IMG/VR virus record: IMGVR_UViG_3300046028_000856
Span: 1 to 24,082 of that record
Length of the DNA stretch: 24,082 nucleotides
DNA from: a virus
Reading direction: 5' to 3' (one strand)
In this document: one piece after another, positions 1 through 8,683 of the stretch
How the letters are laid out: each line of letters begins with the position of its first letter
Position numbering within the stretch: position 1 is the stretch's first letter
The notes under the pieces: model-generated
The model's database searches: none
What the model was told of the DNA's origin: nothing
The model's input: only the letters and a program-made list of their open reading frames with translations
Translations under genes and position numbers: made by a program

Positions 1-2520
1 GAGAGGAGAAGATGCAGGTGTTGGATCTTTCTTAAGCATATCAATTGCTGGGGTGGGGATTTTAGCCGCAGGTGCTGGCGTTCCCGGTGCTGGCGTTCCT
101 GGTGCTGGCGTTCCTGGTGCTGGCGTTCCTGGTGCTGGCGTTCCCGGTGCTGGCGTACTTAAATTCAACAGGCCCTGTTCAAATTGGGCAACGTACCCAT
201 CAGTCAAATCTTTCTTAATTTGTTGCATCGCTGGGGCGTCGCCTTTTCGCAGTGCTTCTTGGTATTTAGGATTGCCAGAAACCTCATTGGACACACGGGT
301 GTTTATTTTATTTAACGTATCTGCATCTACTCTAAGCTTAGCGTTCGGGTAGGCTTTCATAATATTTGCTGTTTCTCTGGTAGCCATTGCGTCGCGTGCA
401 GCCGGGTCTTTAATTGCTTGGTACTCAGGAGACGCAACAAGCTTGTCAAAGATTTCTTTGAACTGTGAAGGCTTCGTTGCAGCCAGTCGTTGTACCGCCG
501 CTGATTCAAGCTGCGATAAATATCTCATTGTGTCCCCGCGTTCTGTAACCGATGCACCCAAATCTGTTTTGTACCTTTCCCCGGTGAGCGTTGCAAGTCT
601 GCCTGCAATATCACGTTTAGCGTCAATACCTTTGGCTCTAGCGGTTTCTGCATCTTGCTGCATCTGTAGTGCTTTACCAAACTGGCCATCCTTGCGTGCT
701 TCCAACGCACTCCCCAATTGGACTTGCGATGCCAGCAAAGCGCGATCAGCTTCGTCGTTTTCCTTTTTAAGCCCACCAAATACACCAGCCGCTTTAGATA
801 CGCCCTTGCCAATTCCTCGGGCGGCGTTGTTGCCTTCTAGTATGTCACCTATAGACATTAACGCGGCTAACCCAGCCATTTCGCCTGTCTTACCTTTTAA
901 GTTTGCACGTTTGTCAGATAGTTCTTGTTTGAACGGGTCTAGCTCACTAGGCCCCATTGTCTTTTTGACAAATTCTTGCTCCTGCAAAATTTTTGCCTGT
1001 CTCTCTGCATCTGTGAGAGGGGTATAGTCAGCCGTTGCTACTTGATTCATGTAGCCACGAAATTCTGCGTCCGATGGCTTTGGATACATAGTTGCAAGTG
1101 GATTAAACCTAATCCCAGTACCGGAGGTGCCTGTACCCCCACCTGATTGGAACGCAACAATACCGCCGTTTGCACCGCTTGCAACCTGTTGCATGTTTTC
1201 TTGCGCATCTGGAGGAAGCTGGTTATACGCAGCGGACATGCCGCTACGCTCAGAAGCCCGTTGGGCCAACTCAGTCTCAATGGCGCTGATGGCGTTTACA
1301 TCTTGGCGTGCTTGCGCGTTTTTATACGCATCTTGCAACTGTTGGTCGCTTAAGCTATCAACGATATCGGCAATGCTTTCTTCGCTGGTAACGGAACCTT
1401 GGTCTCCCGCATAAGTCTTAACTTCGCCGCCGTCGGCAAACGCACCCATCTGTTTAAGGCCGTAGGCACCCATCCCCATAGCCGCTAAATTCTGAGCATT
1501 GCTTGGTGGAGCTTGATACATTTGCATGGAAGATGACGAACCTGTAGGCGTGCCGCGCAACATGTCGGACATAAAGCCCAATTGTTTGTACGGGTAGTTT
1601 TGCTGGTTCAAGAAGTCTTGATACGACTGGCTCAAGCCCTGCTGTTCCATTGCCTGTTGTTGCCCGCCGTATTGGTTCTGCAACTGGTTAATGCCCATAC
1701 CCTGTTGGAACTGTTGCCCACCCAACTGACCTAGCTGACCAGCAGCTTGTAAGCCAGTTTGCAATCCCTGCATCCCATAGTTAGCGCCATACTGACGGGA
1801 CTGCTCCCCAAGCTGCTGAGCAGTCATACCTTGCTGTTGGTTAGCCAACTGGGCTTGCAAGTCTCGTTGTTGCTGAGTATTGAATTGTTGTTGCGCGTTT
1901 TGGAACGCGGCATTTTGCCCTGCGGCTTGAATGTCACCCTTCTGAGTAGCCAAGTTACGAGCAGCCTCGGCATCCATGATGGCAGCACGAGAACCACCAA
2001 ATGCACCGGACTTAACGGCTTGGGCCGCACGTTGAGTCCCCATGATGTCGCCTTGGCGCTGAGCTTCACGCTGCTGGATGTCCACCACATTTTGCATGTA
2101 GGGGTTCATGTACTGGCTGACGTTTGAGCCTGTGTAGTCTTGAGTGCCAACTTGTTGAGCGTTAAATTGTCCGGGGGCATAGCTTGTCCCCATAGCTTTA
2201 GAACCAGCTAAACCCGCAATGCCAGACGCAGTATCTAACTGCGGCGAAGTCTGCATGTTCTGTGCCCCGGTCTGGGCTTGCTGTTGCATTGGCGAAAACC
2301 CAGCAATGCGGTTTGCGTCATAGGTCTTATACGGATTCTGGCTAACGTCTGTTATCGCCGCCGCTTTAGACAGTGCGTCCTTGGCGTACCCCCGCGCCCA
2401 CTCAGGCAACTCTTGCGTTACTGTTTGGGTTGTATTCGCAGGTTGGCTACCACCACCACCCATGCTAATGTGCAAACGTGGGCCAAGTAAAAAGCCCAAC
2501 AGGCTGGATAACTTAAACAT
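1..2520 (-). CDS. Large phage internal virion / structural protein, C-terminus cut by window edge
   Basis: An open frame of 840 codons runs off the left edge with no stop. The ATG at 2520 is preceded by AAGGAG with a 7-nt spacer and overlaps the previous gene's stop by 8 nt; an internal ATG at 2463 (reads [10 protein letters not shown]) is an alternative. The N-terminal third holds a motif I recall from many phage structural proteins ([16 protein letters not shown], roughly residues 130-150) followed by a very Gln/Ala-rich helical stretch. The middle contains FADGGEVK and a long Lys/Glu/Ala-rich, probably coiled-coil part. Near the visible end are five to six tandem APGTP pentapeptides. Together with the gene at 2956-4095 it resembles the internal or ejection proteins of short-tailed phages. 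The specific role is inference; a virion structural role is the firmer part. Confidence 0.75.
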   Translation of the reverse strand, partial: MFKLSSLLGFLLGPRLHISMGGGGSQPANTTQTVTQELPEWARGYAKDALSKAAAITDVSQNPYKTYDANRIAGFSPMQQQAQTGAQNMQTSPQLDTASGIAGLAGSKAMGTSYAPGQFNAQQVGTQDYTGSNVSQYMNPYMQNVVDIQQREAQRQGDIMGTQRAAQAVKSGAFGGSRAAIMDAEAARNLATQKGDIQAAGQNAAFQNAQQQFNTQQQRDLQAQLANQQQGMTAQQLGEQSRQYGANYGMQGLQTGLQAAGQLGQLGGQQFQQGMGINQLQNQYGGQQQAMEQQGLSQSYQDFLNQQNYPYKQLGFMSDMLRGTPTGSSSSMQMYQAPPSNAQNLAAMGMGAYGLKQMGAFADGGEVKTYAGDQGSVTSEESIADIVDSLSDQQLQDAYKNAQARQDVNAISAIETELAQRASERSGMSAAYNQLPPDAQENMQQVASGANGGIVAFQSGGGTGTSGTGIRFNPLATMYPKPSDAEFRGYMNQVATADYTPLTDAERQAKILQEQEFVKKTMGPSELDPFKQELSDKRANLKGKTGEMAGLAALMSIGDILEGNNAARGIGKGVSKAAGVFGGLKKENDEADRALLASQVQLGSALEARKDGQFGKALQMQQDAETARAKGIDAKRDIAGRLATLTGERYKTDLGASVTERGDTMRYLSQLESAAVQRLAATKPSQFKEIFDKLVASPEYQAIKDPAARDAMATRETANIMKAYPNAKLRVDADTLNKINTRVSNEVSGNPKYQEALRKGDAPAMQQIKKDLTDGYVAQFEQGLLNLSTPAPGTPAPGTPAPGTPAPGTPAPGTPAPAAKIPTPAIDMLKKDPTPASSPL
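71..156 (-). repeat. 15-bp tandem repeat coding for APGTP
   Basis: The plus-strand unit ggtgctggcgttcct/c is present five times perfectly or with one substitution (71-145), followed by an 11-nt partial copy. On the coding strand it gives Ala-Pro-Gly-Thr-Pro pentapeptides, a flexible proline-rich linker near the C-terminus of the large virion protein. The near-identity of copies suggests recent slippage expansion. Confidence 0.95.
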
Positions 2521-2959
2521 TTAGATGCTCCTTGCGGTAATCGTCAAACCGCTCAAAAAATATGTTCTTCCACATTTCGGGAAGGATTTCTTTAGCCTTT
2601 TCTGGGCCCACACAAACATGCACCGCATAGGCTAGTATGTTCCCCGAGGCATGTCGCAACCCGTGGGCAATCTCAATCCCATGAGCGTCTTTGATCTTTT
2701 CAAAATGGTTTGCCGTTTCATACGCAGAAACCACCACCAACCACATTGGCATTATCTGTTCTTGAATTGCCCGGTAAAACGGATTAGCAGGCAAGTACAC
2801 CAGACACGTTAAGAAAGCTTGATTGATTTTATCTGCGGATACGGGCTTGTCCTTGTCAACAAGGTCATCCCAGATGTGAGCCAAGTCCACAAACGCACGA
2901 TACATGTTCAAGGCATCCTGATTGCCCCCAAACCATTCAAGTTTCCCTTGTGGTGTCAT
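2513..2959 (-). CDS. Conserved phage protein of unknown function (148 aa)
   Basis: The ATG at 2959 overlaps the stop of the upstream gene (ATGA), and the stop at 2513 overlaps the next start by 8 nt, so it is translationally coupled on both sides. The protein is predicted mostly helical and rich in Trp and other aromatics, with an acidic motif HIWDDLVDKD at residues 28-37 and a hydrophobic segment near IMPMWLVVVSAYE. I recall similar sequences between the large internal virion proteins of phages, but no function is known to me. The DD-x-x-D-like cluster hints at metal binding, which is speculation. It could be a minor virion component or an assembly factor for its neighbours. Confidence 0.75.
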   Translation of the reverse strand: MTPQGKLEWFGGNQDALNMYRAFVDLAHIWDDLVDKDKPVSADKINQAFLTCLVYLPANPFYRAIQEQIMPMWLVVVSAYETANHFEKIKDAHGIEIAHGLRHASGNILAYAVHVCVGPEKAKEILPEMWKNIFFERFDDYRKEHLNV

Positions 2960-4095
2960 GCTGGTAAAAGGCGTTCGGCTCGGCTGTTCTTAGCCACTTT
3001 ACCTTTACCCACAGTTTTGCCACGGGCTGATTGAATTCGGTCCATCATTGCGTACAGCTTACGAGCACCAGCTTCGGTTGAGCCATTGCCCAACTCAGAC
3101 ACGATACGCGCAGGCACCACAAACTCCCCGTCGGCTAAACGTGCAGGTTGCTTTTTACCAATCATGGCGGGGATAGAGTCGGACACGCCGTCTCCGGGGC
3201 CACGAAGCAGTCGGCCACCATCGGAGTAATCGCCAAGGTTAGAGACACCGCCTTGGGCAAACCCATAGATGGACTTAGCTTCATCTGCGCCAATTTTTCT
3301 GTATCCGGGCGTAAAGTAGCGTTGCTCTTTGCCAAAACTTTGGCCTTGTTCTGGAGACCCGGCCCTTGGCACATTGGGTTCAGGAAATGGTGTAGTTGTC
3401 CCTGGGTCGTAAGCGTAGCGCTGGCCCATATCTTTGTCGGAAGCTGCTGGCGGAGTGGATTTATCTTCGGCCATCAGCATAGGCGCAATCCCCGCCAACC
3501 CAGATTTTGCAATCCCCGAAATACCACCAGCGTTATTAGTAAAGTTGCTCAACCCTTCTGAAGTACCAAGCCCTTTAATACCCGCACCTAACTTGTCAAA
3601 GCCGGACGCTTGAGCAAGTTGATTTTGAGTGGCAACCCCCGCAGTTGCATCTCCAGATGCTGCGGCAAGCTGTTCGGCCATAGGAGTAGACGATGCAATA
3701 TTCTGCACTCCAGCACCCATCAACCCACCAGCCAAACCTGCGCCACCATAGGCGCCCAAGCCCGCTTTGACGCCTTCCATCAAGTTGCCAGTACGCAATG
3801 CTTGGACACCGCCAACTCCAAGGCCAATCATGCCAGGAGTTAAGCCAGCCATAACACCCGGTGCCGCAGCGCCTCCAGTTGCCGCAATCAAGCCAGCGCC
3901 AATAATCATGGGCAACATGTCTTCAAGAAATCCAGCTTCGGGTAAACCCGTAGAAGGATTAAGGGTCAAGGAGCCCCCAGCGGCCATAGCAATTTGTTGC
4001 AACCCCTGGACTTCGTTGGGGGTCATGTGGACTAAGGTCGTGTCTTTACCGCGCCCTTGGGCAGCGAGATGTTGGGCAGCTTGATGAAGGCTCAT
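2956..4095 (-). CDS. Probable internal virion / ejection protein (379 aa)
   Basis: Start ATG at 4095 has GAGG 5 nt upstream. Residues 62-130 form a glycine/alanine-rich hydrophobic zone (GAGLIAATGGAAAPG onward), the kind of membrane-active region seen in ejection proteins. Residues about 296-359 carry a module I recognise from many phage structural proteins: GPGDGVSDSIPA, then KQPARLADGEFVVPA, then GNGSTEAGARKLYAMMDR. The C-terminus is basic (GKGKVAKNSRAERLL). N-terminal residues 24-57 (MTPNEVQGLQQIAMAAGG and following) are also typical of this phage family. With the large protein downstream it probably forms the internal-protein pair delivered with DNA. Virion membership is fairly secure; the ejection role is inference from context and composition. 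Confidence 0.75.
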   Translation of the reverse strand: MSLHQAAQHLAAQGRGKDTTLVHMTPNEVQGLQQIAMAAGGSLTLNPSTGLPEAGFLEDMLPMIIGAGLIAATGGAAAPGVMAGLTPGMIGLGVGGVQALRTGNLMEGVKAGLGAYGGAGLAGGLMGAGVQNIASSTPMAEQLAAASGDATAGVATQNQLAQASGFDKLGAGIKGLGTSEGLSNFTNNAGGISGIAKSGLAGIAPMLMAEDKSTPPAASDKDMGQRYAYDPGTTTPFPEPNVPRAGSPEQGQSFGKEQRYFTPGYRKIGADEAKSIYGFAQGGVSNLGDYSDGGRLLRGPGDGVSDSIPAMIGKKQPARLADGEFVVPARIVSELGNGSTEAGARKLYAMMDRIQSARGKTVGKGKVAKNSRAERLLPA

Positions 4096-4134
4096 TTTTG
4101 CCTCGTAAATGGGGGGTTGGGGGATCGTAGCATG

Positions 4135-4461
4135 TTAGGCCTTTATTCGCAAAGGGTAGCTGGTGGCTGAGCCGCCTGAAGTGTCGTAGTAAATATCGCC
4201 TGAACGCAAGTTGGCAAAGTCAGCCTGCGTTGGTAGGCTGATGACAAACTGTCCAGGCGTAGTGGAGCTTGGTTGGGCAAAAGTTAAACCCCCTACCACC
4301 CCGGTAGTCCCCACGTCGGCAGAAGCAAATATTGCAGGTAGCGGGGCGTTTATCTGGTTGAAATATAGCCGCAAGATGTTCATGAACTGCTCTTGGTACT
4401 GAGCGCTGTACTCAGTTGGGGCCGATGGCAGGCGCGGTGGGGTAACGGTTTTAAATCCCAT
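4135..4461 (-). CDS. Small conserved phage protein (108 aa)
   Basis: The open frame extends upstream to 4530, but the ATG at 4461 (MGFKTVTPPRLP) is chosen: it lies 1 nt after the stop of the preceding tail gene and has AGGAG at the proper distance. The protein has an N-terminal Pro-rich start, a helix (YSAQYQEQFMNILRLYFNQI) and a C-terminal part with LPTQADFANLRSGDIYYD and YPLRIKA. These motifs recur, to my memory, in small proteins downstream of phage tail genes. No transmembrane segment or signal is visible. It may be a minor virion or tail-attached component; the function is unknown. Confidence 0.75.
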   Translation of the reverse strand: MGFKTVTPPRLPSAPTEYSAQYQEQFMNILRLYFNQINAPLPAIFASADVGTTGVVGGLTFAQPSSTTPGQFVISLPTQADFANLRSGDIYYDTSGGSATSYPLRIKA

Positions 4462-4462
4462 G

Positions 4463-6940
4463 TTATCTCCTGCCGTCCGGGCGAATATCAATGCGAGGAG
4501 CGCCCAGTTGCCACTGCACCCCCAACCCATCTATTGCGTCACCAGTGGTTCCAGAACTAACTTTGAACGCCATCTGCCGCCCACGAATCCGCACATAGAC
4601 CTGTTGGGTGAACTGCTGTATGTTGTACGTGATCTGGTTCTGGTAGTTCTGGGTGCTGGCCACAGCGGGGTTGTTTGAGTTTCCGTATGCCGCGCCGGGA
4701 AAGGTTCGGGGTATGGCTGTGAAATACGCGGTTGGCTGGTTCACATTAGAGCCGTCAAACGTCAGGTCAGGAATCAAGCGCCACACAAACCCAAAGTTGT
4801 TGCCGTCCCCAATGTCAAAGTCGGAAGACTGCACATTGGCCACAATTGGGACAGGCGGATTAACCGTGCCGTCATCTACACCATCTTCGTGATAAACCAA
4901 CAAACCATTGTCACTTCCGCCAGCAGACCCATAGGTAACTGCCATTGGAGACGACCGTAATGGGCTGTCAAGCCACGCTGTACGCCCTTGGTTGCTTCCG
5001 TTGTAGTTTGCCCAATCCCCGTAATACCATACGTTGTCTCTGTAGTTGTAGATCACATACCGATCAATTACGGTGGAGTTGGTTGAGCAGTACTGCCACC
5101 AGACCTCGTTGTAACCTTCATTGGTTCCAGACACAAACTGAAAAGACTGTGTTCTGTTGATGTCGGTAAATACATATTCACGCAGCGTAGACGGCAGAAC
5201 ATCCACCCGGCCAGAGTACATATAGAACTGATCTAAGCCCATCCAGTACGTGATGTTAGCGGCAGTGGAAACACAATTGGGGCCAGCAATGGAGATGTTG
5301 TCACCCAGAATCTGGAAGCTCCACACGTAGGGTGGGCCAATATATTGCATGGAGTAAATTGCTGCATCAGTAAACACCAAAATCTCTTGCCGAGTCTGCT
5401 GGGCCATAATAATTGCAGACCCACGGCTAAGCCTGTAATCCCCAGCTTGGTTGGTAATAGATGGCGTCCAGGTTTTATAATCTTCTTGATTTGACCAACG
5501 AATTTGCATGGGGTCAAGCGCAGTGGTAGCGTATACCCCGGTTGGATCATTTGTGCCAAAAGCAATAACAAACCTAGATGCGTCAGATACCAGTACGTAG
5601 TTAACAAAAGATGGGCACGTAGCATCCACCCCTCCCGTGCCCGCAAGAACTATCACACCCCGATTAAAGATGGTTGGGCTTGCGTTAACTTCCCAGTAGT
5701 ACAGGGGGCCACCACGCGCATTAAATATAAGGTCTTCACCAAAGTTTGACTGGCTCCATGTTCGTAGCTGAATTCCAATCCCTGTTGCAGCAGCAACCCC
5801 CCACCCGGTGGCAGAAGCTGCATACTGACGAACAACATCCGCAATTGCGTGCGTTGTTACAAACCCTGCGTACCCGCGCACGCACCCGGTAAATGTTGTA
5901 GCGGTTACCCCTGTGTAAGAAATAACTTCTCCAGTAACACTAAAAGTACCAGAAGCAGAGAAGCCTGTTGTGGACGTGACGTTAATTGTTACTGTGGAGT
6001 ACTGGATAACGCCCGTGGCCGAAGGATGCGAAGCAGCAACAGTGGCGCTTGCTCCCCGTGTACAACCCGTCAAAGTTGTAGCGGTTACCCCTGTGTAAGA
6101 AATGATTTCGCTGTCTATTAACACACTACCAGAAGCGGCAAGAGTTGCCGTACTGGCAACGCCAATCGTAGTAACAGAACTGCTTATTGATGCAGAAAGT
6201 ATGCTGTTGCCAACAGTAGCCAAGGCGCTTGTTGTGAGTGTTGTTGTAACTGACGGCCCAGTAGAGCCACCCCACCCACCAGCGCCCCACCCTACACCAA
6301 ACGTATAGATAGAGCCCCCGGTTGTGGCTTGATACGTGGCTAAAACCGAGCCGCCGCCATTCCCTGCATCTCCTGCTGTAGCTACAACAGATACCGTAAT
6401 GCTGTATGTGCTTGAGGATATGTATGTGATTTGAAACTCAGCATTGAGAATAATTGCAGTTACATTGCCACCAAGACTCACTGCCCCACTAAAAGTTACA
6501 AAGTCCCCGGTCTGAGTGCCGTGCCCCGCATCAGTCACTATGATGGTCGAAGACCCTGTTGTTGCTGCAAAGACTGCCCCACCCACCCCCGAAGTAGCCC
6601 GTATAGGTGTTACATCAAAGAAGTCGCCGCCGGGGCCACTCTGTATATAGTATTTAAGACTGGAGCCAAGAGCCAGTAAGTTAAAGCTGGACAACGTTAT
6701 CCAGTTCCACATAGAACGCACAATGCCCCACAACACACCTGTGGTGGGGTAAACAATTGCCGTGCTTACTCCCGCAATATCTGTAGAAAGCGCTCCAGCG
6801 TCTTTTGCCCAGCCGCCAATTTTTTCTGGCAGACCAGAACGAAAGCGCACCTTATTGGTTTGATACCAACCGCCTTCATTGCCGTAGTTGGTGCTTTCTC
6901 GGTTTGTCCCCGGTCTAAACTGAAGCTTCTGTAAGGGCAT
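4463..6940 (-). CDS. Large virion structural protein, probable tail hub/tube component (825 aa)
   Basis: Start ATG at 6940 with AGGAA upstream. The N-terminus (FRPGTNRESTNYGNEGGW, then TNKVRFRSGLPEKIGGW, residues 7-45) is a strong family signature of large tail proteins in short-tailed phages. Next comes a Gly/Ser/Thr-rich region with inserted modules at about residues 257-370, in which an approximately 60-residue unit containing SEIISYTGV and TGC-x-RG occurs twice. The C-terminal half is rich in Trp and Tyr (VWSFQILGDNISIAGPNC, WWQYCS, DNVWYYGDW), consistent with beta-propeller or beta-sandwich folds. The C-terminus ends in GAPRIDIRPDGRR. A P22 gp10-like tail accessory role is conceivable, but I cannot establish that homology by eye. 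It is followed after 1 nt by the small gene at 4461. Confidence 0.8.
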   Translation of the reverse strand: MPLQKLQFRPGTNRESTNYGNEGGWYQTNKVRFRSGLPEKIGGWAKDAGALSTDIAGVSTAIVYPTTGVLWGIVRSMWNWITLSSFNLLALGSSLKYYIQSGPGGDFFDVTPIRATSGVGGAVFAATTGSSTIIVTDAGHGTQTGDFVTFSGAVSLGGNVTAIILNAEFQITYISSSTYSITVSVVATAGDAGNGGGSVLATYQATTGGSIYTFGVGWGAGGWGGSTGPSVTTTLTTSALATVGNSILSASISSSVTTIGVASTATLAASGSVLIDSEIISYTGVTATTLTGCTRGASATVAASHPSATGVIQYSTVTINVTSTTGFSASGTFSVTGEVISYTGVTATTFTGCVRGYAGFVTTHAIADVVRQYAASATGWGVAAATGIGIQLRTWSQSNFGEDLIFNARGGPLYYWEVNASPTIFNRGVIVLAGTGGVDATCPSFVNYVLVSDASRFVIAFGTNDPTGVYATTALDPMQIRWSNQEDYKTWTPSITNQAGDYRLSRGSAIIMAQQTRQEILVFTDAAIYSMQYIGPPYVWSFQILGDNISIAGPNCVSTAANITYWMGLDQFYMYSGRVDVLPSTLREYVFTDINRTQSFQFVSGTNEGYNEVWWQYCSTNSTVIDRYVIYNYRDNVWYYGDWANYNGSNQGRTAWLDSPLRSSPMAVTYGSAGGSDNGLLVYHEDGVDDGTVNPPVPIVANVQSSDFDIGDGNNFGFVWRLIPDLTFDGSNVNQPTAYFTAIPRTFPGAAYGNSNNPAVASTQNYQNQITYNIQQFTQQVYVRIRGRQMAFKVSSGTTGDAIDGLGVQWQLGAPRIDIRPDGRR
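5895..6103 (-). repeat. 29-bp direct repeat inside the tail gene, 180 bp apart
   Basis: Positions 5895-5923 and 6075-6103 are identical over 29 nt, exactly 180 bp (60 codons) apart and in frame. They encode the same part of two tandem protein modules (SYTGVTATT). This indicates an internal duplication of a domain of about 60 residues within the tail protein. Confidence 0.9.
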
Positions 6941-6948
6941 TTTGATTC

Positions 6949-7425
6949 CTATGACAAGAACATGGCGCGTTCGTCAATCCGACGGTTTTGCAGCCCTTTG
7001 AGTATTTTCCCACCAGCCATGCAATACTTCAAGAGTTCTTCCGCAGCACCCGCTTTATCGCCCCGAAGCAGCTTTTGACGAAGCGTTGAACGCTGGAGGG
7101 TCCCCAAGCCCACGTTAAAACTAAAGCTAACAAGGCTATCATACATGCCTTGTGTAAGAGGGACAGGACAGAAAGAATGCACCCCACGTTCGAAGCGTTG
7201 CAGATCGGCTCTAAGAATCCCATCTACTTCTTCCTTTGAAAAAACCCGGCTATCTTCTGGGCGAAGCGGGTAAGCTCCTCTTTGATCCATTGGTATCTTA
7301 GCTTGGTCTGGGTAAAGTACATGTCCAACTCCTATTGTCCAAAGCAGGGCTGGGCAACGGTATGGTTTAAACCGAATGCCCTCGTGGTGGCAGATGACCT
7401 TGATGGCCTCTGGGCTGAGATTCAT
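6949..7425 (-). CDS. Endolysin, GH24 phage lysozyme (158 aa)
   Basis: Degrades peptidoglycan (beta-1,4 muramidase) at the end of infection. The catalytic pattern of the T4/P21 lysozyme family is visible: Glu15 in HHEG, eight residues, Cys24 where many members have Asp, five residues, then Thr30 in WTIGVGH. The later LVSFSFNVG motif and the GKILKGLQNRRIDERAMFL ending are also typical. Length is normal for the family. The N-terminus has no signal peptide or SAR segment, so export should depend on the holin. Start ATG at 7425 overlaps the holin stop as ATGA, giving a coupled holin-endolysin pair. Cys instead of Asp at the second catalytic position is a known natural variant, so activity is expected. 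Confidence 0.92.
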   Translation of the reverse strand: MNLSPEAIKVICHHEGIRFKPYRCPALLWTIGVGHVLYPDQAKIPMDQRGAYPLRPEDSRVFSKEEVDGILRADLQRFERGVHSFCPVPLTQGMYDSLVSFSFNVGLGTLQRSTLRQKLLRGDKAGAAEELLKYCMAGGKILKGLQNRRIDERAMFLS

Positions 7426-7928
7426 TTGGATTTAAACGCCTGACCGCCGAACCAGAACGACACAACGCAGGCCCAAATGATCTGCGTTTCATCATCCCAC
7501 AATTGATCCATCGCCACATTAAAAGCTACATCTGTGTGCCATGCGTAATAAAAACCAAAGATTTCCACAAACATGAACATGGCAAACATGCCGTAGGTGA
7601 TGACGCTTCTGGTGGCCGCACGCATGTTGATGACCCAAGTGCTGGCCCCTTGGCCCAGAGCTATGTCGTGTGCATACAGGGCTTGGCGCTCCTGCATGGC
7701 CGTCTGGGCGTTGGTGACCTCTGCGTTGATCTGTATCTGCTCAGTCTGGATGTGCTCAATGCGCTCCTGCGCTTCCAGGCCAGCTTTCTTCAAGGTCAGT
7801 TCACGCTCGGTCTGCATTGCCGCTAGGGCAAGTTCATGGTGCTTGTCGGCCCGATCCTGAAAGAACTCAAGGATTTTGGGTAGGCCGCCCATAAGGAAGC
7901 TGATGAGGGATGAGAATAGAGTGAGCAT
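7422..7928 (-). CDS. Holin, 3TM-type (168 aa)
   Basis: Forms the inner-membrane lesion that releases the endolysin. The start ATG at 7928 has AAAGG upstream. The protein has a hydrophobic/amphipathic N-terminus (residues 1-22), a long charged coiled coil (about 24-88), then two membrane segments (YGMFAMFMFVEIFGFYYAW and IIWACVVSFWFGG) and a basic tail ending FKSK. The order coiled coil, then WVINMRAATRSVITY, then FWFGGQA matches what I recall of the 3TM holin family (Holin_3TMs) of proteobacterial phages and gene-transfer agents. Direct 4-nt overlap with the lysozyme gene supports the call. Confidence 0.8.
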   Translation of the reverse strand: MLTLFSSLISFLMGGLPKILEFFQDRADKHHELALAAMQTERELTLKKAGLEAQERIEHIQTEQIQINAEVTNAQTAMQERQALYAHDIALGQGASTWVINMRAATRSVITYGMFAMFMFVEIFGFYYAWHTDVAFNVAMDQLWDDETQIIWACVVSFWFGGQAFKSK

Positions 7929-7931
7929 TAT

Positions 7932-8387
7932 TTAACCTTTCAGATCGAAACTTAGATTGGGGTGGCGTGGATACTGCACAACGCGTTCGCCCTCGGGGCA
8001 TTTGTACTTGATCGTTGCCAACAAAGTTGCCTTGCCTTCAGCAATTTTCTCTTTTTGAACCATTGTCAACTGGTACGTAAATGTATCAATCTCTGGCCCA
8101 GCGGGGCCACTAAATCGGCTTGCGGTGGTGGTGGCCTCATGGACCATACCATTTGCGTCCCGAATGCTTGGCGTAAAGCTCTCAACGGAGCAGTCGTCCC
8201 GCTTCTTGATCCGTGCAACCGTAACATTGATGGGCTGTCCAGCCTCTGCCACGATCTTGAAGTTCTCAGGCGACCACTCAATGATTGCACGGTCAAACCA
8301 ACCGAACTTGTCGGCCAACGTGTAGCTCCCGCCCAGTGCGGCAACGCTTGCGGCAACCGCCCCAATAGCTTTAGTAAGGTCAATCAT
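7932..8387 (-). CDS. Membrane-anchored phage protein of unknown function in the lysis region (151 aa)
   Basis: Residues 1-27 form a weakly hydrophobic Ala/Val/Gly-rich segment (MIDLTKAIGAVAASVAALGG), either a membrane anchor or an uncleaved signal. The remainder looks like a soluble beta-rich domain (INVTVARIKKRDDC, FTYQLTMVQKEK, LLATIKYKCPEG) with two cysteines that could pair if periplasmic. The start overlaps the upstream stop by 4 nt, and the holin gene follows after 3 nt. The position between small membrane proteins and the holin suggests a lysis-related or envelope-facing role, but I know of no assigned function. No lipobox is present, so it is not an obvious o-spanin. Confidence 0.7.
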   Translation of the reverse strand: MIDLTKAIGAVAASVAALGGSYTLADKFGWFDRAIIEWSPENFKIVAEAGQPINVTVARIKKRDDCSVESFTPSIRDANGMVHEATTTASRFSGPAGPEIDTFTYQLTMVQKEKIAEGKATLLATIKYKCPEGERVVQYPRHPNLSFDLKG

Positions 8388-8683
8388 TTTTCTTCCTTCT
8401 TTTGAGCTTCTTCAATCTGCTTTCGCAGTTTCTCGGTTTTTTCCATTTGGGCCTTGGCCTCTCGCCTCACTACCATCGTGTCCATGTACATCATTCCTAC
8501 AAGGGGCAGCACCAGCACGAAGACCAGTGCAAACAGGACTAAGACCAGAAGGTATCCAAACGACCCTGATGATTGAGACTGATTATCCACATTAGGCCTA
8601 TCAAGTAAGCGACTACGAAAACCACCGCTACCGTCTCCAGCACCCTGTCCAGAATTTGATTTTTTAACCTTTGTCGCCGCCAT
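8384..8683 (-). CDS. Small membrane protein with C-terminal coiled coil (99 aa), overlapping the upstream gene
   Basis: Residues 1-42 are polar, Gly/Ser-rich and basic. Residues 43-63 (FGYLLVLVLFALVFVLVLPL) form one strong membrane segment, followed by MMYMDTMVVRREAK and a Lys/Glu-rich coiled coil to the end. The stop overlaps the start of the next gene (ATGA). The first 145 nt lie in a different frame inside the 3' end of the upstream gene. The ATG at 8683 has only a weak GGTG upstream; no other start would retain the membrane segment. Helix-plus-coiled-coil architecture beside holin and endolysin recalls an i-spanin, but positive charges flank both sides of the helix, so topology and role stay open. 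Confidence 0.6.
   Translation of the reverse strand: MAATKVKKSNSGQGAGDGSGGFRSRLLDRPNVDNQSQSSGSFGYLLVLVLFALVFVLVLPLVGMMYMDTMVVRREAKAQMEKTEKLRKQIEEAQKKEEK

Noticed and set aside
443-1027. Plus-strand 194-aa Ser/Ala-rich open frame
   Set aside because: Antisense to the large internal virion protein, whose continuous 840-codon frame is the better explanation.
4096-4134. G-tract pair in the 39-nt gap as a possible structure
   Set aside because: Only two G tracts are present on the plus strand and no hairpin or T-run; too little for a regulatory call.
4463-4530. Longer start for the 108-aa gene giving a 131-aa product
   Set aside because: It would overlap the tail gene, and its extra residues lack family similarity; ATG 4461 has the ribosome-binding site.
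5233-5646. Minus-strand Leu-rich 137-aa open frame
   Set aside because: Alternate frame inside the 825-aa tail gene; low plausibility and no ribosome-binding site.
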